Assembly: GCF_018257795.1 (NCBI RefSeq)
Contig: NZ_JAERJD010000005.1
Location: 1 to 64,000, forward strand
Source of the DNA: Citrobacter sp. JGM124
Lineage (GTDB): Bacteria; Pseudomonadota; Gammaproteobacteria; Enterobacterales; Enterobacteriaceae
DNA: 64,000 nt
Direction: 5' to 3'
A program made the position numbers and the translations under genes. Shown piece by piece: positions 40,240-50,683 of this stretch. The notes beneath the pieces were generated by a model, which saw only the letters and a list, made by a program, of their open reading frames with translations, was not told where the DNA came from and did no database searches. Each line of letters opens with the position of its first letter. Position 1 is the first letter of the stretch.

Positions 40240-41232
40240 TTACAGTGTGTCACCATAATAAATCTGGTAGCCAAGATCGATACGTTCCGCCGTTTCTGCC
40301 CCAGACAGGCGTTTAATAAGTGCCTCACTCGCCACTTTACCCATCTCATAACGTGGTGTGATAACACTGGCTATTTTTTGCAAACGTGCCCGGCCAATGT
40401 CTAACCCGTGGAAACCGGCAATGGCTATCTCTTCCGGAACGTTGATTCCCTGTTTCTGGCACTCCAGCAAAACTCCCACCGCTAAATCATCATTGGTACA
40501 AAAAATAGCGTCAACTTCTGGGTGCTGTTGTTGAAACTGTAAAAACATCTGGCGACCCAGATCGACGGAGGAGATGGCGTGTGGCGCCATATGGAAAGGT
40601 TTAAGATTATGAACCGCCAAAGCTTTTTCAGTTCCATGGTAACGACTTAAGTCACGAGGATCGTCCATTGATCCAAAAAAAGCAATTCGACGTTTACCAC
40701 TTTCCAAAAAGGCATTGGTCATATCCCAGGCGGCCTTTTCGTTATCAAAGCCGACCTGGAGATCAAGCTGATGACCACCGATATCCATCAGTTCTACCAC
40801 CGGGATACCGCATGCCTGTAGGTACTTGATCATGCGATCGCTATGTTTGCGGCTGGTTAATATCAGGCCATCAATATTATAGGACAGTAGATTAAGAACC
40901 TCTTTCTCTTCCCGGAGAGGGTCATACTCATAGTTAGCAATTAAGGTCTGGTAATTATGTTCGGAGGTAATGGACTCTATACCAGCCAGAACGTCGGCAA
41001 AAATCTGATTACGAAAAGAGGGGATTAATACCCCAATGGTTTTGCTGCGAGCATTGAGTAATATCTCCGGAGCCCGATTCGGAATATAACTGGTTTCCTC
41101 CATTGCCTTTGAAATAAGCTCACGGCTACGTTGAGAAACCTGTGCCGGGTCACGTAAATAACGGCTGACCGTCATTTTATTGAGCCCGGCAAGGTTCGCT
41201 ATATCCTGCAATGTCATTCGTTGGTTTTTCAT
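40240..41232 (-). CDS. idnR: L-idonate/5-ketogluconate operon regulator IdnR
   Basis: 330 residues, LacI/GntR family. N-terminal helix-turn-helix RMTLQDIANLAGLNKMTVSRYL, hinge IPNRAPEILLNA, and a sensor domain. The segments VLIPSFRNQIFADVLAGIES, HNYQTLIANYEYD and the ending DLGYQIYYGDTL follow E. coli IdnR rather than GntR. In E. coli it activates the idn genes with 5-ketogluconate or L-idonate. Here it is downstream of the MFS gene on the same strand. Confidence 0.85.
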   Translation of the reverse strand: MKNQRMTLQDIANLAGLNKMTVSRYLRDPAQVSQRSRELISKAMEETSYIPNRAPEILLNARSKTIGVLIPSFRNQIFADVLAGIESITSEHNYQTLIANYEYDPLREEKEVLNLLSYNIDGLILTSRKHSDRMIKYLQACGIPVVELMDIGGHQLDLQVGFDNEKAAWDMTNAFLESGKRRIAFFGSMDDPRDLSRYHGTEKALAVHNLKPFHMAPHAISSVDLGRQMFLQFQQQHPEVDAIFCTNDDLAVGVLLECQKQGINVPEEIAIAGFHGLDIGRARLQKIASVITPRYEMGKVASEALIKRLSGAETAERIDLGYQIYYGDTL

Positions 41233-41307
41233 CCGGCTCTCTACAGCACATGAGTGGTGTTATTACCGGAACATTACCATGAGTGGCATCACCTGTTAAT
41301 CTGCAAC

Positions 41308-42585
41308 TCAATGACTTGTCGCTGACATCTCGGGTTGAGCTGCATTCCCGCGCACGCTATACATGAGAATCACTGATGCAAACAGTGCCACGGCCATAAA
41401 GGTATAGGAGGCACCGGGCCCACCTGTTATGCCATTTAAATACCCAACCAGCCAGGCACCAAGGAATGCGCCTAATGCTCCAAAGCTGTTGATTAACCCC
41501 ATAGCAACACCTGATACATTGCGAGGGAGCAATTCAGGAATAATGGCAAAGAAAGGTCCATAAGGTGCGTACATACAAGCCGCGGCGATGACTAATAGTG
41601 CATACGAGACCCAGAAAGCCTGGTCTCCTATCAGCCATGAAGAGAAAAATGCGATCCCGGCTATCAGCAGCAGCGGCCAAATAAACAGTTTGCGGTTCTG
41701 GAATTTATCCGAGAGCCAGGAGACGGTTAGCATCAGCGTAATTGCAGCAAAATAAGGCACTGCCGCGAGCCAGCCAACAGACACAATATCGATTTGTGCG
41801 GCATTTTTAAGAATGGACGGCATCCACATCATGAAACCGTATACACCAATACTCCAGAGTGCATGTACCGCACATAGCATAATGACATTACGCGACCGCA
41901 GGGCCTCACCGTAATTACGAACGGGTTTGATATTCCCCTGTTCACTGTCCATAACGTGCTGGAGCGTCTGTTTTTCTTCTTTGCTCAGCCATGATGCTTC
42001 AGAAGGTTTATCCCGAACCAGAAGCCACCAGATGCCGGCCCAAAGTACAGCCGGAATGCCTTCTATAATAAACATTTCCCGCCAGCCCCAGGACTGAATC
42101 AGATAACCAGAAACAATGGACATCCACAGCACGGTAACCGGGTTTCCAAGAACTAAAAAGGTATTGGCCCGTGATCGTTCTGTTTTAGTAAACCAGTTAC
42201 TTACGTAAATCAGCATGGCGGGCATGACGGCTGCCTCAACCACCCCGAGCGTAAAACGAATCACCATCAGCATCGGAATGTTACTGACGAATCCTGTTGC
42301 TGTAGCGCAGAGTCCCCATAAGATGAGACTGAAAAAAATCATTTTTCTTACACTACGTTTTACTGCATATATTGCGCCGGGAACTTGAAAGAAAAAATAG
42401 CCAAGAAAAAAGAGTGCACCAATTAATGAAGAAGTACCTTTTGTAATACCTAAATCATTTTCAATACCTGCTGCAGCTGCAAAGCCATAATTAGCACGGT
42501 CAAGATAAGCCAGGCTATAGGTAATAAAAATAATGGGCATCAAATACCACCAACGACGAGCGGGTAATTTCACGGGCGTTTGCAT
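41308..42585 (-). CDS. MFS transporter, anion:cation symporter (sugar acid) family
   Basis: 425 residues with about twelve membrane segments. The start PARRWWYLMPIIFITYSLAYLDRANYGFA is the mark of the ACS family (tartrate, galactonate, hexuronate and phthalate carriers). AAGGA lies before the ATG. Between idnO and idnR it probably imports a sugar acid such as gluconate, 5-ketogluconate or idonate with H+, in place of the GntP-family IdnT of E. coli. Inference from position. Confidence 0.85.
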   Translation of the reverse strand: MQTPVKLPARRWWYLMPIIFITYSLAYLDRANYGFAAAAGIENDLGITKGTSSLIGALFFLGYFFFQVPGAIYAVKRSVRKMIFFSLILWGLCATATGFVSNIPMLMVIRFTLGVVEAAVMPAMLIYVSNWFTKTERSRANTFLVLGNPVTVLWMSIVSGYLIQSWGWREMFIIEGIPAVLWAGIWWLLVRDKPSEASWLSKEEKQTLQHVMDSEQGNIKPVRNYGEALRSRNVIMLCAVHALWSIGVYGFMMWMPSILKNAAQIDIVSVGWLAAVPYFAAITLMLTVSWLSDKFQNRKLFIWPLLLIAGIAFFSSWLIGDQAFWVSYALLVIAAACMYAPYGPFFAIIPELLPRNVSGVAMGLINSFGALGAFLGAWLVGYLNGITGGPGASYTFMAVALFASVILMYSVRGNAAQPEMSATSH

Positions 42586-42672
42586 ATTTAATCCTTGGTG
42601 TACACAGGTGAATACTGACGTTGTAATAACGTCAGTAATTAATTATTGAGATTTAAATTGTTACGTAATTAA

Positions 42673-43437
42673 TTATACTGCGGCCAGCATTCCTCCATCG
42701 ACAAACAGCATATGTCCATTAACATAGTTAGATGCTGAGGATGCAAGGAATACGGCGGCACCAATGAGCTCTTCCGGCTTACCCCAACGTGCGGCAGGTG
42801 TTCGCTGATATAACCAGGAAGAGAATGCTTCATCATTTACCAGCGCTTCAGTCATATCTGTATCAAAGTATCCGGGGGCGATGCTATTCACTTGAATATT
42901 ATGTTCTGCCAGTTCAACACACATACCACGCGTGAGCATTTTTACGGCACCTTTTGTTGCCGCGTAAGGCGTAATAGTTTTACGTCCCAGTTCACTTTGC
43001 ATTGAACCTATATTTATTATTTTACCGGCTGATCGCTTTATCATATATTTAGCGACCTGTTGCGAAACCAAGAAAACACCTTTCTGATTTACTTCAATAA
43101 CATCATCCCATTCCTGTTCAGGAAATTCTATAAATGGATGACGACGTTGAATCCCGGCATTATTAATTAATATATCAATTGGGCCGATATTTTTTTCGAT
43201 TTCTGCAATGGCGGTTTCTACTTGTACGGACTGAGTAACATCAAATGCATAACCTGTTGCTGAGTATCCCTCAGCCACTAACAGACGTGCGGCCATGTCA
43301 GCTTTCTGTTGATCCCGGTCATTAATGATAATTTCTGCACCATACTGGGCAAGACCTTTGGCCAGGACATTGCCGATACCTCGGGCTGAACCCGTGATCA
43401 GTGCCCGTTTTCCTGACAGATCAAATAAATTGTTCAT
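42673..43437 (-). CDS. idnO: gluconate 5-dehydrogenase / 5-keto-D-gluconate 5-reductase IdnO
   Basis: 254 residues from ATG 43437 (AGAGG upstream), giving MNNLFDLSGKRALITG. Short-chain dehydrogenase: cofactor motif TGSARGIG, NNAG, catalytic Ser in SMQSELG and Tyr/Lys in YAATKGAVK. Blocks INDRDQQ, NNAGIQRRHPFIEFPEQEW and AARWGKPEELIGAAVFL match IdnO. Interconverts D-gluconate and 5-keto-D-gluconate with NAD(P)H. First gene of the cluster; idnD (idonate dehydrogenase) and idnK (kinase) are not beside it. Confidence 0.9.
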   Translation of the reverse strand: MNNLFDLSGKRALITGSARGIGNVLAKGLAQYGAEIIINDRDQQKADMAARLLVAEGYSATGYAFDVTQSVQVETAIAEIEKNIGPIDILINNAGIQRRHPFIEFPEQEWDDVIEVNQKGVFLVSQQVAKYMIKRSAGKIINIGSMQSELGRKTITPYAATKGAVKMLTRGMCVELAEHNIQVNSIAPGYFDTDMTEALVNDEAFSSWLYQRTPAARWGKPEELIGAAVFLASSASNYVNGHMLFVDGGMLAAV

Positions 43438-43456
43438 AGAGCCTCTTTTCATTTTA

Positions 43457-43486
43457 CTGTTACGCATAACTGTATACGCGTAACAG
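43457..43486 (-). promoter_or_regulatory. candidate IdnR/GntR operator before idnO
   Basis: CTGTTACGC and GCGTAACAG face each other across 12 bases, 20 bases upstream of the idnO ATG. The half sites resemble the TGTTACC-type half sites of the GntR/IdnR regulators. Likely target of the IdnR encoded two genes down. Confidence 0.6.
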
Positions 43487-43816
43487 TGGGGTTGGAAATA
43501 TGTAGCCCGTTAAAATTACTATATTGTGATCGATGAAGCATTTTGATGCTGTAACGTTGTTGCTGGCCTGATCGCCCGAAGATGGTAGCCCGCCCAGTGC
43601 CAAGTACAGGCCCGATGCTATAAGTATTAGGCTATTAACCCAGATATGTCACCGGTGTGGTATCAGCTTTACTTGGCTTGTCATGTATTCCCTGAATCAG
43701 GAACCACTGTCATGGAATAGTGGGCAGGTGACTGGGAGGGAGCCGGTACTGGCCTGAACCTGTAACAGGCATTGCACCCGGATCAGGTGATCTGCCTGCG
43801 TGCTGTATATTACAGG
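43487..43816. other. non-coding gap between idnO and narI
   Basis: 330 bases. I see no credible gene; the leftward frame 43885-43697 overlaps narI and is a shadow. Some short repeats such as GCCTG...CAGGC occur but no recognised RNA. The idnO promoter must lie at the left edge. Confidence 0.5.
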
Positions 43817-43848
43817 CAAAAAAATATCTGGACGTAGCCAGATATTTT
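43817..43848 (-). terminator. narGHJI terminator
   Basis: Read leftward, AAAATATCTGG-CTACGT-CCAGATATTTT is an 11-bp perfect stem that runs into seven T, 18 bases after the narI stop. Confidence 0.95.
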
Positions 43849-43865
43849 CAGGACAGCCGAGATGA

Positions 43866-44543
43866 TCAGCGGCGGGCGCGAACAATCTGATATTTGCGGG
43901 TCAGATATTCAACGGGCGCGCTCCAGACGTGTACCAGACGGGTAAAAGGAAAGAGCAGAAACAGTGTCATGCCCAGAACCAAATGGATCCGGAAGATATG
44001 AGCGACCCCATTCAGGTGCTCAGAGGCGCCACCATGGAAGGTAACGACCGCTTGCGCCCAGCCTACCAGCTTCATCATCTCCCCCCCGTCCATATGCTGT
44101 GCAGAGAACGGAATGGTCAGCAAGCCCAGGATACACTGAATCATCAGCAGGCTGAGGATAAGAATATCAGCAGTGGAAGACGTTGCCCGGATACGGGGGT
44201 TGAACAACCGGCGTTTCAGTAGCAACAAGCCGCCTAGCAAGGTCATTACTCCACAAACCCCGCCCGCCGCCATCGCGATTTTTTGCTTCATTTCGATGGG
44301 CAGGAAAGATTCATATACCCAGTGTGGTGTCAGCAGGCCAAAGAAGTGTCCAAAAAAGATGCCTAAGATTCCGATGTGGAACAGGTTTGAAGCCAGGTTC
44401 ATGCCCTTGGGGGACAGCATCTGGCTGGAGCTGGCTCGCCAGGTATACTGGCCGTAGTCATAACGCAGCCAGCTCCCCACCAGAAAGACGGTACCACAGA
44501 TATACGGATAAATGTCGTAGAAGAACACATTGAGAAATTGCAT
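43866..44543 (-). CDS. narI: respiratory nitrate reductase gamma subunit NarI (cytochrome b)
   Basis: 225 residues, the E. coli length. Five membrane helices; the four heme ligands are at the E. coli positions His56, His66, His187 and His205. It takes electrons from quinol at the periplasmic face and passes them to NarH, releasing protons outside. Last gene of narGHJI, two bases after narJ. Confidence 0.97.
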   Translation of the reverse strand: MQFLNVFFYDIYPYICGTVFLVGSWLRYDYGQYTWRASSSQMLSPKGMNLASNLFHIGILGIFFGHFFGLLTPHWVYESFLPIEMKQKIAMAAGGVCGVMTLLGGLLLLKRRLFNPRIRATSSTADILILSLLMIQCILGLLTIPFSAQHMDGGEMMKLVGWAQAVVTFHGGASEHLNGVAHIFRIHLVLGMTLFLLFPFTRLVHVWSAPVEYLTRKYQIVRARR

Positions 44544-44545
44544 TG

Positions 44546-45247
44546 TTACTGTCCTCCAATATTCAAATATTGCGGTGCAACGGCACCGGCAAAGCGATGC
44601 TGGTGGCGACTTATCTCAGACTCCCCACACCCGGCATCCGCAACAAATTTCACTTGCTCTTCTTCCCAGACGGCGTCGAGAGCCTGTGGTGTGTCATCCC
44701 TGACTTCCCCGGCAATTTGCTGGCTGACACGCTCAACGGCGACGTCACTTTCTGACAGGCTAAGTAGGGCATCAAACAGCACGGCATAATCACTTTCACG
44801 TTGCTTAAGGCGTGCTGACAGTAACGCCAGAATCGGGGCGACATCTTGCAAACCACTACGCGCCATTGGCTCGTTACATTGAGAGAGATACTCCAGGTAC
44901 AGCGGGAGGTGATCCGGCAGCTCACGGCTACCGATCTCCATACCTGCCTGTTGGTACTGGTTCATTAGGTTGACCATGGCTTGCCCACGGTCCCGGGACT
45001 CACCATGCACATGTTCAAATAATAACAATGAGGTTGCCCGGCCCCGGTCAAACAGTTCGCTATAATTTGCCTGTGCATCCAGCACCTCTTGCTGGCAAAA
45101 AACAGAAATAAAATGATGCAATTGGGCCGCTTGTTGGGCATTGAGCGCCCCTCCTGTGGCTGTTGCTTCACACAGCTCCTGTTGATGCTGCCATAAGGCA
45201 GTATCCGGATACTCAAGCAACCGGGAAATGACCAGAAGTTCAATCAT
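44546..45247 (-). CDS. narJ: nitrate reductase assembly chaperone NarJ
   Basis: 233 residues (E. coli 236), acidic and helical, TorD/NarJ family, with the [16 protein letters not shown] core motif. It binds the NarG N-terminus in the cytoplasm and lets the molybdenum cofactor and Fe-S clusters go in before membrane docking. Not part of the final enzyme. ATGA overlap with narH. Confidence 0.96.
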   Translation of the reverse strand: MIELLVISRLLEYPDTALWQHQQELCEATATGGALNAQQAAQLHHFISVFCQQEVLDAQANYSELFDRGRATSLLLFEHVHGESRDRGQAMVNLMNQYQQAGMEIGSRELPDHLPLYLEYLSQCNEPMARSGLQDVAPILALLSARLKQRESDYAVLFDALLSLSESDVAVERVSQQIAGEVRDDTPQALDAVWEEEQVKFVADAGCGESEISRHQHRFAGAVAPQYLNIGGQ

Positions 45248-46779
45248 GACTGTGACCCCGTCTTACTGGACACATCAATGGCATCAATCCGTTTGCTATT
45301 GAACAGGTTGAATTTGCTGTCTGAGCCATGGCAGCCATCCCCAAAGCTGAAACCACAGCCATTACGCTCAGGGAAAGCCTCTGCGGCCAGCTCCCGGTGG
45401 CTGGATGGCACCACAAAGCGATCTTCGTAGTTAGCTATTGCCAGGTAGCGATACATCTCCTGAGCTTCGGCCTCCGTCAGTCCGACCTCTTCCAGGGCGC
45501 GAGTATCTATAATCCCTTCTACCGTCTCGGCACGTTTATAGTGGCGCATGGCCATCATGCGTTTTAACGCCTGTAGCACTGGGGCGGTATCACCTGCAGT
45601 GAGTAAGTTCGCCAGATATTCCACCGGAATACGCAGGCTTTCTACATCCGGCAGAATACCGGTATGCGGCAATTCGCCAGCATCCGCCGCAGATTGGATA
45701 GGAGACAATGGCGGGACATACCAAACCATGGGCAAGGTACGGTATTCGGGGTGCAGTGGCAGAGCCAGCTTCCAGTCCATCGCCATTTTATATACCGGCG
45801 ATTTTTGAGCCGCATCGATAACACTTTGTGGCACGCCATCTTTTAGCGCTTGCGCGATCACGGCGGGATCATGAGGATTGAGGAAAATACCCAGTTGCTG
45901 TTCGTAGAGATCTTTCTCGTTTTCAGTGCTGGCAGCTTGTTCAATGGCATCCGCGTCATACAACAACACGCCCAGATAACGAATGCGGCCGACGCAGGTT
46001 TCGGAACATACAGTCGGCATTCCGGCTTCGATTCGGGGATAGCAAAAAATACATTTCTCAGATTTGCCGCTTTTCCAATTGAAGTAAATTTTCTTGTACG
46101 GGCAACCAGTAATACACATCCTCCAGCCACGGCATTTATCCTGGTCAATCAGAACGATACCGTCTTCTTCGCGCTTGTAGATAGCCCCGCTTGGGCAGGT
46201 TGCCACACAGGCCGGATTCAGGCAGTGTTCACACAAGCGTGGCAAATACATCATGAAGGTATTCTCGAACTGGCCGTACATCGCTTTCTGGAGATCATGA
46301 AAGTTCTGATCTTTGGAGCGTTTATCAAACTCCCCACCCAAAATTTCTTCCCAGTTTGGGCCGGCGGTTATCTTGTTCATGCGCTGCCCAGTAATCAGCG
46401 ATCGTGGGCGAGCAATAGGCTGATGCTTTCCTTCCGGGGCGTTATGCAGCCGCTGATAGTCAAAATCGAAAGGCTCGTAATAATCATCAATACCCGGCAG
46501 ATATGGGTTAGCGAAGATTTTACCTAACAGTGATGCACGGTTACCCATGCGCGGCTGTAACGCGCCATTTATTTTTCGGATCCAGCCACCTTTCCATTTT
46601 TCCTGATTTTCCCAGTCGTTGGGGTAACCGAGGCCAGGCTTGGTTTCAACGTTGTTAAACCACGCATATTCCGTACCTTCACGGCTAGTCCAGACGTTTT
46701 TACAGGTCACCGAACAGGTATGACAGCCGATGCACTTGTCAAGATTCAGCACCATGCCGACTTGTGAACGAATTTTCAT
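45244..46779 (-). CDS. narH: respiratory nitrate reductase beta subunit NarH
   Basis: 511 residues. Four cysteine groups for Fe-S clusters: CIGCHTCSVTCKN, CEHCLNPACVATCPSG, CRGWRMCITGCPY (with the Trp in place of one Cys, typical of the 3Fe-4S cluster) and CIFC ... CSETCVGR. Carries electrons from NarI to NarG on the cytoplasmic face. Overlaps narG by four bases. Confidence 0.97.
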   Translation of the reverse strand: MKIRSQVGMVLNLDKCIGCHTCSVTCKNVWTSREGTEYAWFNNVETKPGLGYPNDWENQEKWKGGWIRKINGALQPRMGNRASLLGKIFANPYLPGIDDYYEPFDFDYQRLHNAPEGKHQPIARPRSLITGQRMNKITAGPNWEEILGGEFDKRSKDQNFHDLQKAMYGQFENTFMMYLPRLCEHCLNPACVATCPSGAIYKREEDGIVLIDQDKCRGWRMCITGCPYKKIYFNWKSGKSEKCIFCYPRIEAGMPTVCSETCVGRIRYLGVLLYDADAIEQAASTENEKDLYEQQLGIFLNPHDPAVIAQALKDGVPQSVIDAAQKSPVYKMAMDWKLALPLHPEYRTLPMVWYVPPLSPIQSAADAGELPHTGILPDVESLRIPVEYLANLLTAGDTAPVLQALKRMMAMRHYKRAETVEGIIDTRALEEVGLTEAEAQEMYRYLAIANYEDRFVVPSSHRELAAEAFPERNGCGFSFGDGCHGSDSKFNLFNSKRIDAIDVSSKTGSQS

Positions 46780-49700
46780 TTTACGCTCTCCTGTTTCTGG
46801 TCATTGCCTTCACCATCCAGCCAGTTAATATTTTTCATTTTACGTACCACGACAAACTCATCACGGTTTGAACCGACGGTGCCGTAGTAGTTAAAGCCAT
46901 ATGCCAGCTGTGCATATCCCCCAATCATATGGGTCGGTTTCGGGCTAATGCGGGTCACTGAGTTATGAATCCCGCCACGCTGGCCAGTAATTTCAGAGCC
47001 TGGCAGGTTCACAATGCGTTCCTGGGCGTGGTACATCATCGTCATGCCTTCCGGTACCCGTTGGCTGACGACTGCGCGGGCGGTAAGTGCCCCGTTATTG
47101 TTAAAGACTTCAATCCAGTCGTTATCTTCGATACCCAATGCTTTGGCATCGATTTCACTCATCCAGACAATCGGACCACCGCGTGACAGAGTCAGCATCA
47201 GTAAGTTATCGCTGTAAGTGGAGTGAATCCCCCATTTCTGGTGCGGAGTCAGGAAGTTCAGCGCCTTTTCCGGATTACCGTTAGGTTTTTTGTTCATGAC
47301 ACCTTTCACCGAACGGGTATCAATCGGTGGGCGATATACCAGCAGACTTTCGCCAAAATCACGCATCCAGGGATGATCTTGATAAAGCTGCTGGCGACCA
47401 GAAAGGGTTCGCCATGGGATCAGCTCATGAACATTGGTATAGCCTGCACTGTAGGACACATGTTCATCTTCAAGGCCTGACCAGGTTGGGCTGGAGATAA
47501 TTTTGCGTGGCTGGGCCTGAATATCACGGAAGCGGATTTTCTCTTCTTCTTTGTTGATAGCAAGATGGGTATGGTCACGGCCGGTGAATTCACCCAGGGC
47601 AGCCCATGCTTTTACGGCGACCTGACCATTCGTTTCTGGTGCCAGGGTCAGAATCACTTCTGCGGCATCAATTGCCGAGTTAATCATCGGCTGACCTTTG
47701 GCGGGGCCTTCTGCTTTGGTGTAATTAAGCTTGCGGAGCAGATCCATTTCGCTCTGGGTATTCCAGGCGATACCTTTCCCACCATTGCCCAGGGTTTCCA
47801 TTAACGGGCCTACTGAGGTGAAACGTTCGTAAGTGGCTGGGTAATCACGTTCAACTGTCACCAGATGTGGTGCTGTTTTCCCGGGGATAAGGTCACATTC
47901 GCCTTTTTTCCAGTCCATCACCTCCAGTGGCTGTGACAGTTCCGCGGCGGAATCATGCTGCATGGGCATGGTCACCACATCGGTCTCTTTGCCTAAATGA
48001 CCAACACAAACTTCTGAGAAGGTCTTTGCAATGTCCTTATAGATTTCCCAGTCACTTTTTGAGTCCCAGGCCGGGTCAACCGCGGCAGAAAGAGGGTGAA
48101 TAAACGGATGCATATCCGAGGTATTCATATCGTCTTTTTCATACCAGGTTGCGGTAGGCAGTACAATATCCGAGTACAGGCAGGTACTGGACAGACGGAA
48201 ATCCAGGGTCACCACTAAGTCCAGCTTTCCGTCCAGCCCATTATCGACCCATTCGACTTCTTCTGGCATTACGCCGCCTTCGGTGCCCAAATCTTTGCCC
48301 TGAATTCCGTGTTCGGTACCCAGCAGATATTTGAGCATGTACTCGTGCCCTTTACCGGAAGAGCCCAACAGGTTAGAGCGCCAGACGAATAAGTTACGTG
48401 GGTGGTTGTTGCCCGCATCGGGTTGTTCCGACGCAAAACGGATATCACCATTTTTCAGCTGCTGAACGGTATAGTCAGCCGGGCTCATCCCGGCGGCTTG
48501 CGCCTGTTTTGCAATCGTTAATGGGTTGGTATTAAGCTGGGGGGAAGAGGGGAGCCAGCCCATGCGTTCGGCACGGACATTAAAGTCAATCAAGTGACCG
48601 CTATAGCGAGATTTATCCGCCAGTGGTGACAGCAACTCTTCCGCCGTCAGTGATTCATAACGCCATTGGCTGGAGTGGTTGTAGAAGAATGAGGTACTGT
48701 TCATATGGCGTGGCGGACGTTGCCAGTCGAGTGCAAATGCCAGGGGAGTCCAGCCGGTTTGCGGGCGAAGTTTTTCCTGTCCCACATAGTGAGCCCAGCC
48801 CCCACCACTCTGACCGACACAACCGCAGAATACCAGCATATTAATCAAGCCACGGTAGTTACTGTCCATATGGAACCAGTGGTTCAGACCTGCACCGACG
48901 ATAATCATCGAGCGGCCATGGGTTTTATCCGCGTTATCAGCAAATTCACGAGCAATACGGATAATGTTATGGCGTGAAACCCCAGTGATTTTCTCGGCCC
49001 AGGCTGGGGAATAAGCTTTCACATCGTCGTAGTTCGATGCGCAGTTTTCGTCATTAAGCCCTCGTTCCAGGCCATAGTTTGCCAGCATCAGATCATAAAT
49101 GGTGGCGACTCGCGCGGTAGAGCCATCTGCCAGCAGAATATTTTTTACTGGCAATTTATGTATCAAGACGTTATCAAGTTTTACCTTGTTGAAATGTTCA
49201 CTGCTTTCACCGCCGAAGTAAGGGAAACCTACTTCAGCCACATCATCATGGCAGCCAAGCAGGCTCAGACGTAGCTCAATATTTTCACCGCTGGTGCCAT
49301 CACGCTGTTCCAGATTCCATTTACCTTTCTCGCCCCAGCGGTAACCAATAGAACCATTGGGGGCTAACAGCTCCCCACCCTGATTATTTATTGCCACTGT
49401 TTTCCATTGCGGATTGTTCTCCTGTCCCAGGCCATCAACCAAGTCAGAAGCGCGTAACATGCGGCCAGGGGCATAGAAGCCATCGCGTTCTTCCAGCATG
49501 ACCAGCATCGGCATGTCGGTATAACGACGCACATAATCAATAAAGTACTGGCTGGGATTATCAAGGTGGAATTCCCGCAGCATAACGTGGCCCATGGCAA
49601 GGGCCAGTGCTGCATCGGTACCTTGTTTTGGTGCCAGCCACTGATCACACAGCTTGGCAATTTCTGCGTAGTCTGGGGTTATTGCAACGGTTTTGGTGCC

Positions 49701-50522
49701 TTTGTAGCGTACTTCGGTAAAGAAGTGGGCATCAGGTGTACGTGTCTGGGGAACGTTAGAGCCCCAGGCAATAATATAACTGGAGTTATACCAGTCAGCC
49801 GATTCCGGGACATCCGTTTGCTCACCCCAGGTCATGGGGGATGCGGGGGGTAAGTCACAGTACCAGTCGTAAAAGCTCAGGCAAGTGCCGCCAATCAGGG
49901 AAAGATAGCGAGCGCCAGAAGCGTAAGAGACCATAGACATGGCGGGGATTGGTGAGAAGCCAGCAATACGATCGGGACCAAACGTTTTTGCGGTAAAAAC
50001 GTTGGCAGCGGCGATAAGTTCATTCACTTCTTGCCAGCTTGAGCGTACAAATCCCCCACGGCCGCGTGCTTGCTTATAGCTTTTAGCCTGTTCCGGGGTG
50101 TTGATGATTGAGGCCCAGGCATCCACTGGATCATTATGCAGTTTCTTTGCTTCCCGCCACAGTTTGATTAAGCGCTTACGCATCAAAGGGTATTTCAGCC
50201 GATTGGCGCTGTAGAGGTACCAAGAGTAACTTGCGCCGCGTGGGCAACCGCGTGGCTCATGGTTAGGCATATCAGGGCGGGTTCGCGGGTAATCCGTCTG
50301 TTGGGTTTCCCAAGTGACGAGGCCGCTTTTTACATAGATCTTCCAGCTACAGGAGCCCGTGCAGTTCACACCATGCGTGGATCGGACCACCTTGTCATGC
50401 TGCCACCGCTGGCGATAACCTTCTTCCCAGTCACGATTGGTATCAAGCAGTTGGCCATGTCCATCGGCAAAAGTTTCACCTTTCTGTTTGAAGTAGCGAA
50501 ACCGGTCAAGAAATTTGCTCAT
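46776..50522 (-). CDS. narG: respiratory nitrate reductase alpha subunit NarG
   Basis: 1248 residues (E. coli 1247). N-terminal FS0 cluster site with His50, Cys54 and Cys58 in HGVNCTGSC, and molybdo-bis-MGD binding blocks such as YNSSYIIAWGSNVPQTRTPD and VVTLDFRLSSTCLYSDIVLP. Reduces nitrate to nitrite on the cytoplasmic side. No Tat signal, as for NarG. GGAGAA precedes the ATG. First gene of the operon, controlled by FNR and NarL. Confidence 0.98.
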   Translation of the reverse strand: MSKFLDRFRYFKQKGETFADGHGQLLDTNRDWEEGYRQRWQHDKVVRSTHGVNCTGSCSWKIYVKSGLVTWETQQTDYPRTRPDMPNHEPRGCPRGASYSWYLYSANRLKYPLMRKRLIKLWREAKKLHNDPVDAWASIINTPEQAKSYKQARGRGGFVRSSWQEVNELIAAANVFTAKTFGPDRIAGFSPIPAMSMVSYASGARYLSLIGGTCLSFYDWYCDLPPASPMTWGEQTDVPESADWYNSSYIIAWGSNVPQTRTPDAHFFTEVRYKGTKTVAITPDYAEIAKLCDQWLAPKQGTDAALALAMGHVMLREFHLDNPSQYFIDYVRRYTDMPMLVMLEERDGFYAPGRMLRASDLVDGLGQENNPQWKTVAINNQGGELLAPNGSIGYRWGEKGKWNLEQRDGTSGENIELRLSLLGCHDDVAEVGFPYFGGESSEHFNKVKLDNVLIHKLPVKNILLADGSTARVATIYDLMLANYGLERGLNDENCASNYDDVKAYSPAWAEKITGVSRHNIIRIAREFADNADKTHGRSMIIVGAGLNHWFHMDSNYRGLINMLVFCGCVGQSGGGWAHYVGQEKLRPQTGWTPLAFALDWQRPPRHMNSTSFFYNHSSQWRYESLTAEELLSPLADKSRYSGHLIDFNVRAERMGWLPSSPQLNTNPLTIAKQAQAAGMSPADYTVQQLKNGDIRFASEQPDAGNNHPRNLFVWRSNLLGSSGKGHEYMLKYLLGTEHGIQGKDLGTEGGVMPEEVEWVDNGLDGKLDLVVTLDFRLSSTCLYSDIVLPTATWYEKDDMNTSDMHPFIHPLSAAVDPAWDSKSDWEIYKDIAKTFSEVCVGHLGKETDVVTMPMQHDSAAELSQPLEVMDWKKGECDLIPGKTAPHLVTVERDYPATYERFTSVGPLMETLGNGGKGIAWNTQSEMDLLRKLNYTKAEGPAKGQPMINSAIDAAEVILTLAPETNGQVAVKAWAALGEFTGRDHTHLAINKEEEKIRFRDIQAQPRKIISSPTWSGLEDEHVSYSAGYTNVHELIPWRTLSGRQQLYQDHPWMRDFGESLLVYRPPIDTRSVKGVMNKKPNGNPEKALNFLTPHQKWGIHSTYSDNLLMLTLSRGGPIVWMSEIDAKALGIEDNDWIEVFNNNGALTARAVVSQRVPEGMTMMYHAQERIVNLPGSEITGQRGGIHNSVTRISPKPTHMIGGYAQLAYGFNYYGTVGSNRDEFVVVRKMKNINWLDGEGNDQKQESVK

Positions 50523-50617
50523 CGGGATTCTCCTGATGTGGAGCCTGGTGGCTCTGTCTTATCAATACGACATTGCTGATTTGGTTTGCACGGTATCCCG
50601 TATAACAGTGTGGATAA

Positions 50618-50631
50618 TTGATAACGATCAA
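50618..50631 (-). promoter_or_regulatory. FNR site of narGHJI
   Basis: TTGATAACGATCAA is a perfect FNR consensus (TTGAT-N4-ATCAA). Its centre is about 102 bases before the narG ATG, which would put transcription start near 50583 for activation at -41.5. Confidence 0.9.
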
Positions 50632-50683
50632 TTGCCGATGAGGCGCGGTCAGTTACCGCGGGGCGATCTACCACCAAAGTATT

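Noticed and set aside
43487-43816. Riboswitch or small RNA between idnO and narI
   Set aside because: No conserved riboswitch core was recognised; only short chance repeats.
45850-46527. 225-residue frame opposite narH
   Set aside because: Antisense shadow of narH with no domain or ribosome site.
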